DNA of 64,000 nt from JAQUTK01 sp963677415 (lineage in GTDB: Bacteria; Bacteroidota; Bacteroidia; Bacteroidales; JAQUTK01), in the NCBI GenBank assembly GCA_963677415.2, contig CAXXFJ010000014.1, positions 1 through 64,000 of the forward strand, written 5' to 3'. A program made the translations under genes and the position numbers. The notes below the pieces were generated by a model that did no database searches, was not told the DNA's origin, and worked only from the letters and a program-made list of their open reading frames with translations. Shown here one piece after another: positions 62,850-64,000 of this stretch. How positions within the stretch are numbered: position 1 is the first letter of the stretch; every line of letters starts with the position of its first letter.

Positions 62850-64000
62850 TTATTTAGTTGTCGTTTTAGCCATTTTTAATTCATAGGATGTAGGGGAAGT
62901 AGCCGCATTGGGCGACCTAATCCTCATGATGCGATTGATTGTCGGAGCAATCTCTCCAATACTTATCGGACGATAAACATGTTCGGCAACGATGCCGCCA
63001 CCAAAGTAGAAGAGTGGTACGTTAAACGCATCTTTACGTACTATCTGTGGCTTGTTGTCAGGTGTTTCAATAACCCATCCCGGTTGAATCTCAAAGAAGA
63101 TGTCTCCCGTGTATTTGAAGTAATAACCTTTCTTTATGCGTTCAATGCTCTCGCTATCATTCCCGCCAATTAGTTTGTACGAAGGAATTACATTCTGAAC
63201 TCCGCTGAAATCCATCAGGAAGCTGGCAGCTTTCTCCTGTACTTCTTTGAGCACAAGTTTGCGCTCCTCAATCAATTTCCTGTTCAGGTATATCTGAGTC
63301 TTGCTCACTGATTCTACCCACGAGTCTTTTCCATAGAGAGCCATCAGATAGACATTAAGCAATGAAGAGCAACGATCTGTGTAGAATGTGCCTCCGATTG
63401 TCTTATCATCCTCTTCGATAGGATCCATATAATTTGCATAACCTGTTGATGTGAGGAAGAGAACGGTATTATTCAATCCTACCTTCTCATCCAACATCTT
63501 CAACAACGCTTCAATCTCCTTGTCGAGACGCACATACATATCCATCATCTCTTCAGGATATTGTATGCTACTCATCTGCTGGAAGTTTCTGGCGGAGTAG
63601 GTGATAGCTATAAAATCTGTCGTGTTACGTTTACCGATTGCCCCATACTGGAGGCATTCTTTCACCAGACGGTTGATTTCCGTATTGACCAGAGGGGAAC
63701 TTTTAAATAAAAAGAAATTGCCATTGCCCAAGTCGTGTGCAAATTTCTCGGGTTTGTCTTGTACGATTGCATAGCGTTCGAGAGGTAGCAGAGGAGTCCA
63801 TGTGTTTTCATTCACACGATGTGCCAATTGCGAATTCTCGGAGTATTTCTTGAGCCACCAGGGCATCTCCTTATAATAAGTGGAAGAAACCCATTTGCCG
63901 GAGTTATCTTCTATCCAAAAAGCAGCTGTTGCGCTATGACCACCTGAAAGGATGGCAGCCTCTTTGTCTGGCGCAAAAGAGAAGATATCAGCACTGCCAT
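62850..64000 (-). CDS. PafA-like alkaline phosphatase / phosphodiesterase superfamily protein, 5' part beyond window
   Basis: The frame is open from 62850 to the right edge. The edge portion reads ILSGGHSATAAFWIEDNSGK and WVSSTYYKEMPWW, so the internal ATG at 63866 is not the start. The GGHSxxAxxW and STYY motifs, together with VLFLTSTGYANYMDP, match the PafA-type phosphate-irrepressible alkaline phosphatases of Bacteroidetes. The catalytic threonine/serine region would lie outside the window. The visible C-terminal 383 residues end TSYELKMAKTTTK. The usual DHG metal motif of this C-terminal part appears as TSTGYA, so a non-catalytic or altered member is possible. Confidence 0.75.
   Translation of the reverse strand, partial: GSADIFSFAPDKEAAILSGGHSATAAFWIEDNSGKWVSSTYYKEMPWWLKKYSENSQLAHRVNENTWTPLLPLERYAIVQDKPEKFAHDLGNGNFFLFKSSPLVNTEINRLVKECLQYGAIGKRNTTDFIAITYSARNFQQMSSIQYPEEMMDMYVRLDKEIEALLKMLDEKVGLNNTVLFLTSTGYANYMDPIEEDDKTIGGTFYTDRCSSLLNVYLMALYGKDSWVESVSKTQIYLNRKLIEERKLVLKEVQEKAASFLMDFSGVQNVIPSYKLIGGNDSESIERIKKGYYFKYTGDIFFEIQPGWVIETPDNKPQIVRKDAFNVPLFYFGGGIVAEHVYRPISIGEIAPTINRIMRIRSPNAATSPTSYELKMAKTTTK

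Overview
The window looks like chromosomal DNA from a gut-type member of the Bacteroidales, closest in style to Bacteroides or Parabacteroides. The reasons are perfect TAnnTTTG -7 promoter boxes in front of many genes, abundant SPase I and SPase II signal peptides, BspA-type leucine-rich repeat proteins, a hybrid two-component sensor with Reg_prop repeats, secreted glycosidases and S-type sulfatases, and a Bacteroidetes-style long SecA. No rRNA, tRNA, CRISPR array or complete insertion sequence was seen. The species cannot be fixed from sequence reading alone.

Layout. 1-1667 (minus) is the N-terminal part of a two-component periplasmic sensor, broken by a one-base insertion. 1726-4010 holds a decayed 5' fragment of a nucleotide-sugar dehydratase gene and then the intact copy. 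4011-4215 is a GC-rich repeat patch. 4423-8570 holds two BspA-like surface proteins, the first with two compensating frameshifts, and decayed C-terminal tails of both lie downstream (8433-8570 and 9113-9211). 9367-15515 holds a frameshifted DUF2264 protein, a secreted alpha/beta-hydrolase-like protein, an unusual FolD and a GH27 alpha-galactosidase.

15636-26332 is the most striking region: eight tandem paralogous lipoproteins of the 6-bladed beta-propeller type, all on the minus strand. They are separated by near-identical 12-13 base spacers and read from one promoter. At least four subtypes are arranged in a partly mirrored order. 26442-27139 is a possible 46-residue gene translationally coupled to an LprI/DUF1311-like protein.

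27255-37966 (minus) is an export operon and its regulators. In order of transcription it encodes a membrane-fusion protein, an ABC ATPase, two MacB/FtsX-type permeases, a TolC-like outer-membrane protein, a secreted LRR-transglutaminase-like protein, an NtrC-type sigma-54 activator and its histidine kinase. Upstream of the first gene there is a sigma-54 -24/-12 promoter with correct GG-N10-GC spacing, an IHF-like site and a palindromic enhancer candidate. The regulator pair has its own housekeeping-type promoter. The operon therefore looks like a feed-forward stress- or signal-induced exporter.

37967-38909 is a gene-poor stretch with 21-bp tandem repeats and an orphan terminator. It is followed by a pRiA4b ORF-3 family protein and a THUMP-like methyltransferase. 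40941-47618 holds two M6-family secreted metalloproteases whose 3' halves have been homogenised. 47820-50994 holds two S-type sulfatases. 51259-52017 is rlmB. 52167-56998 is a multidomain GH95 glycosidase translationally coupled to a Gfo/Idh/MocA oxidoreductase. 57083-64000 (minus) is housekeeping: a PafA-like phosphatase (cut by the window edge), secA, ybaK, grpE and dnaJ.

Five single-base frameshifts occur in four otherwise well-preserved genes (near 848, 5807, 6227, 10073 and 21868). This could be genuine decay, but the number and the frequent homopolymer context make sequencing or assembly error a serious alternative.
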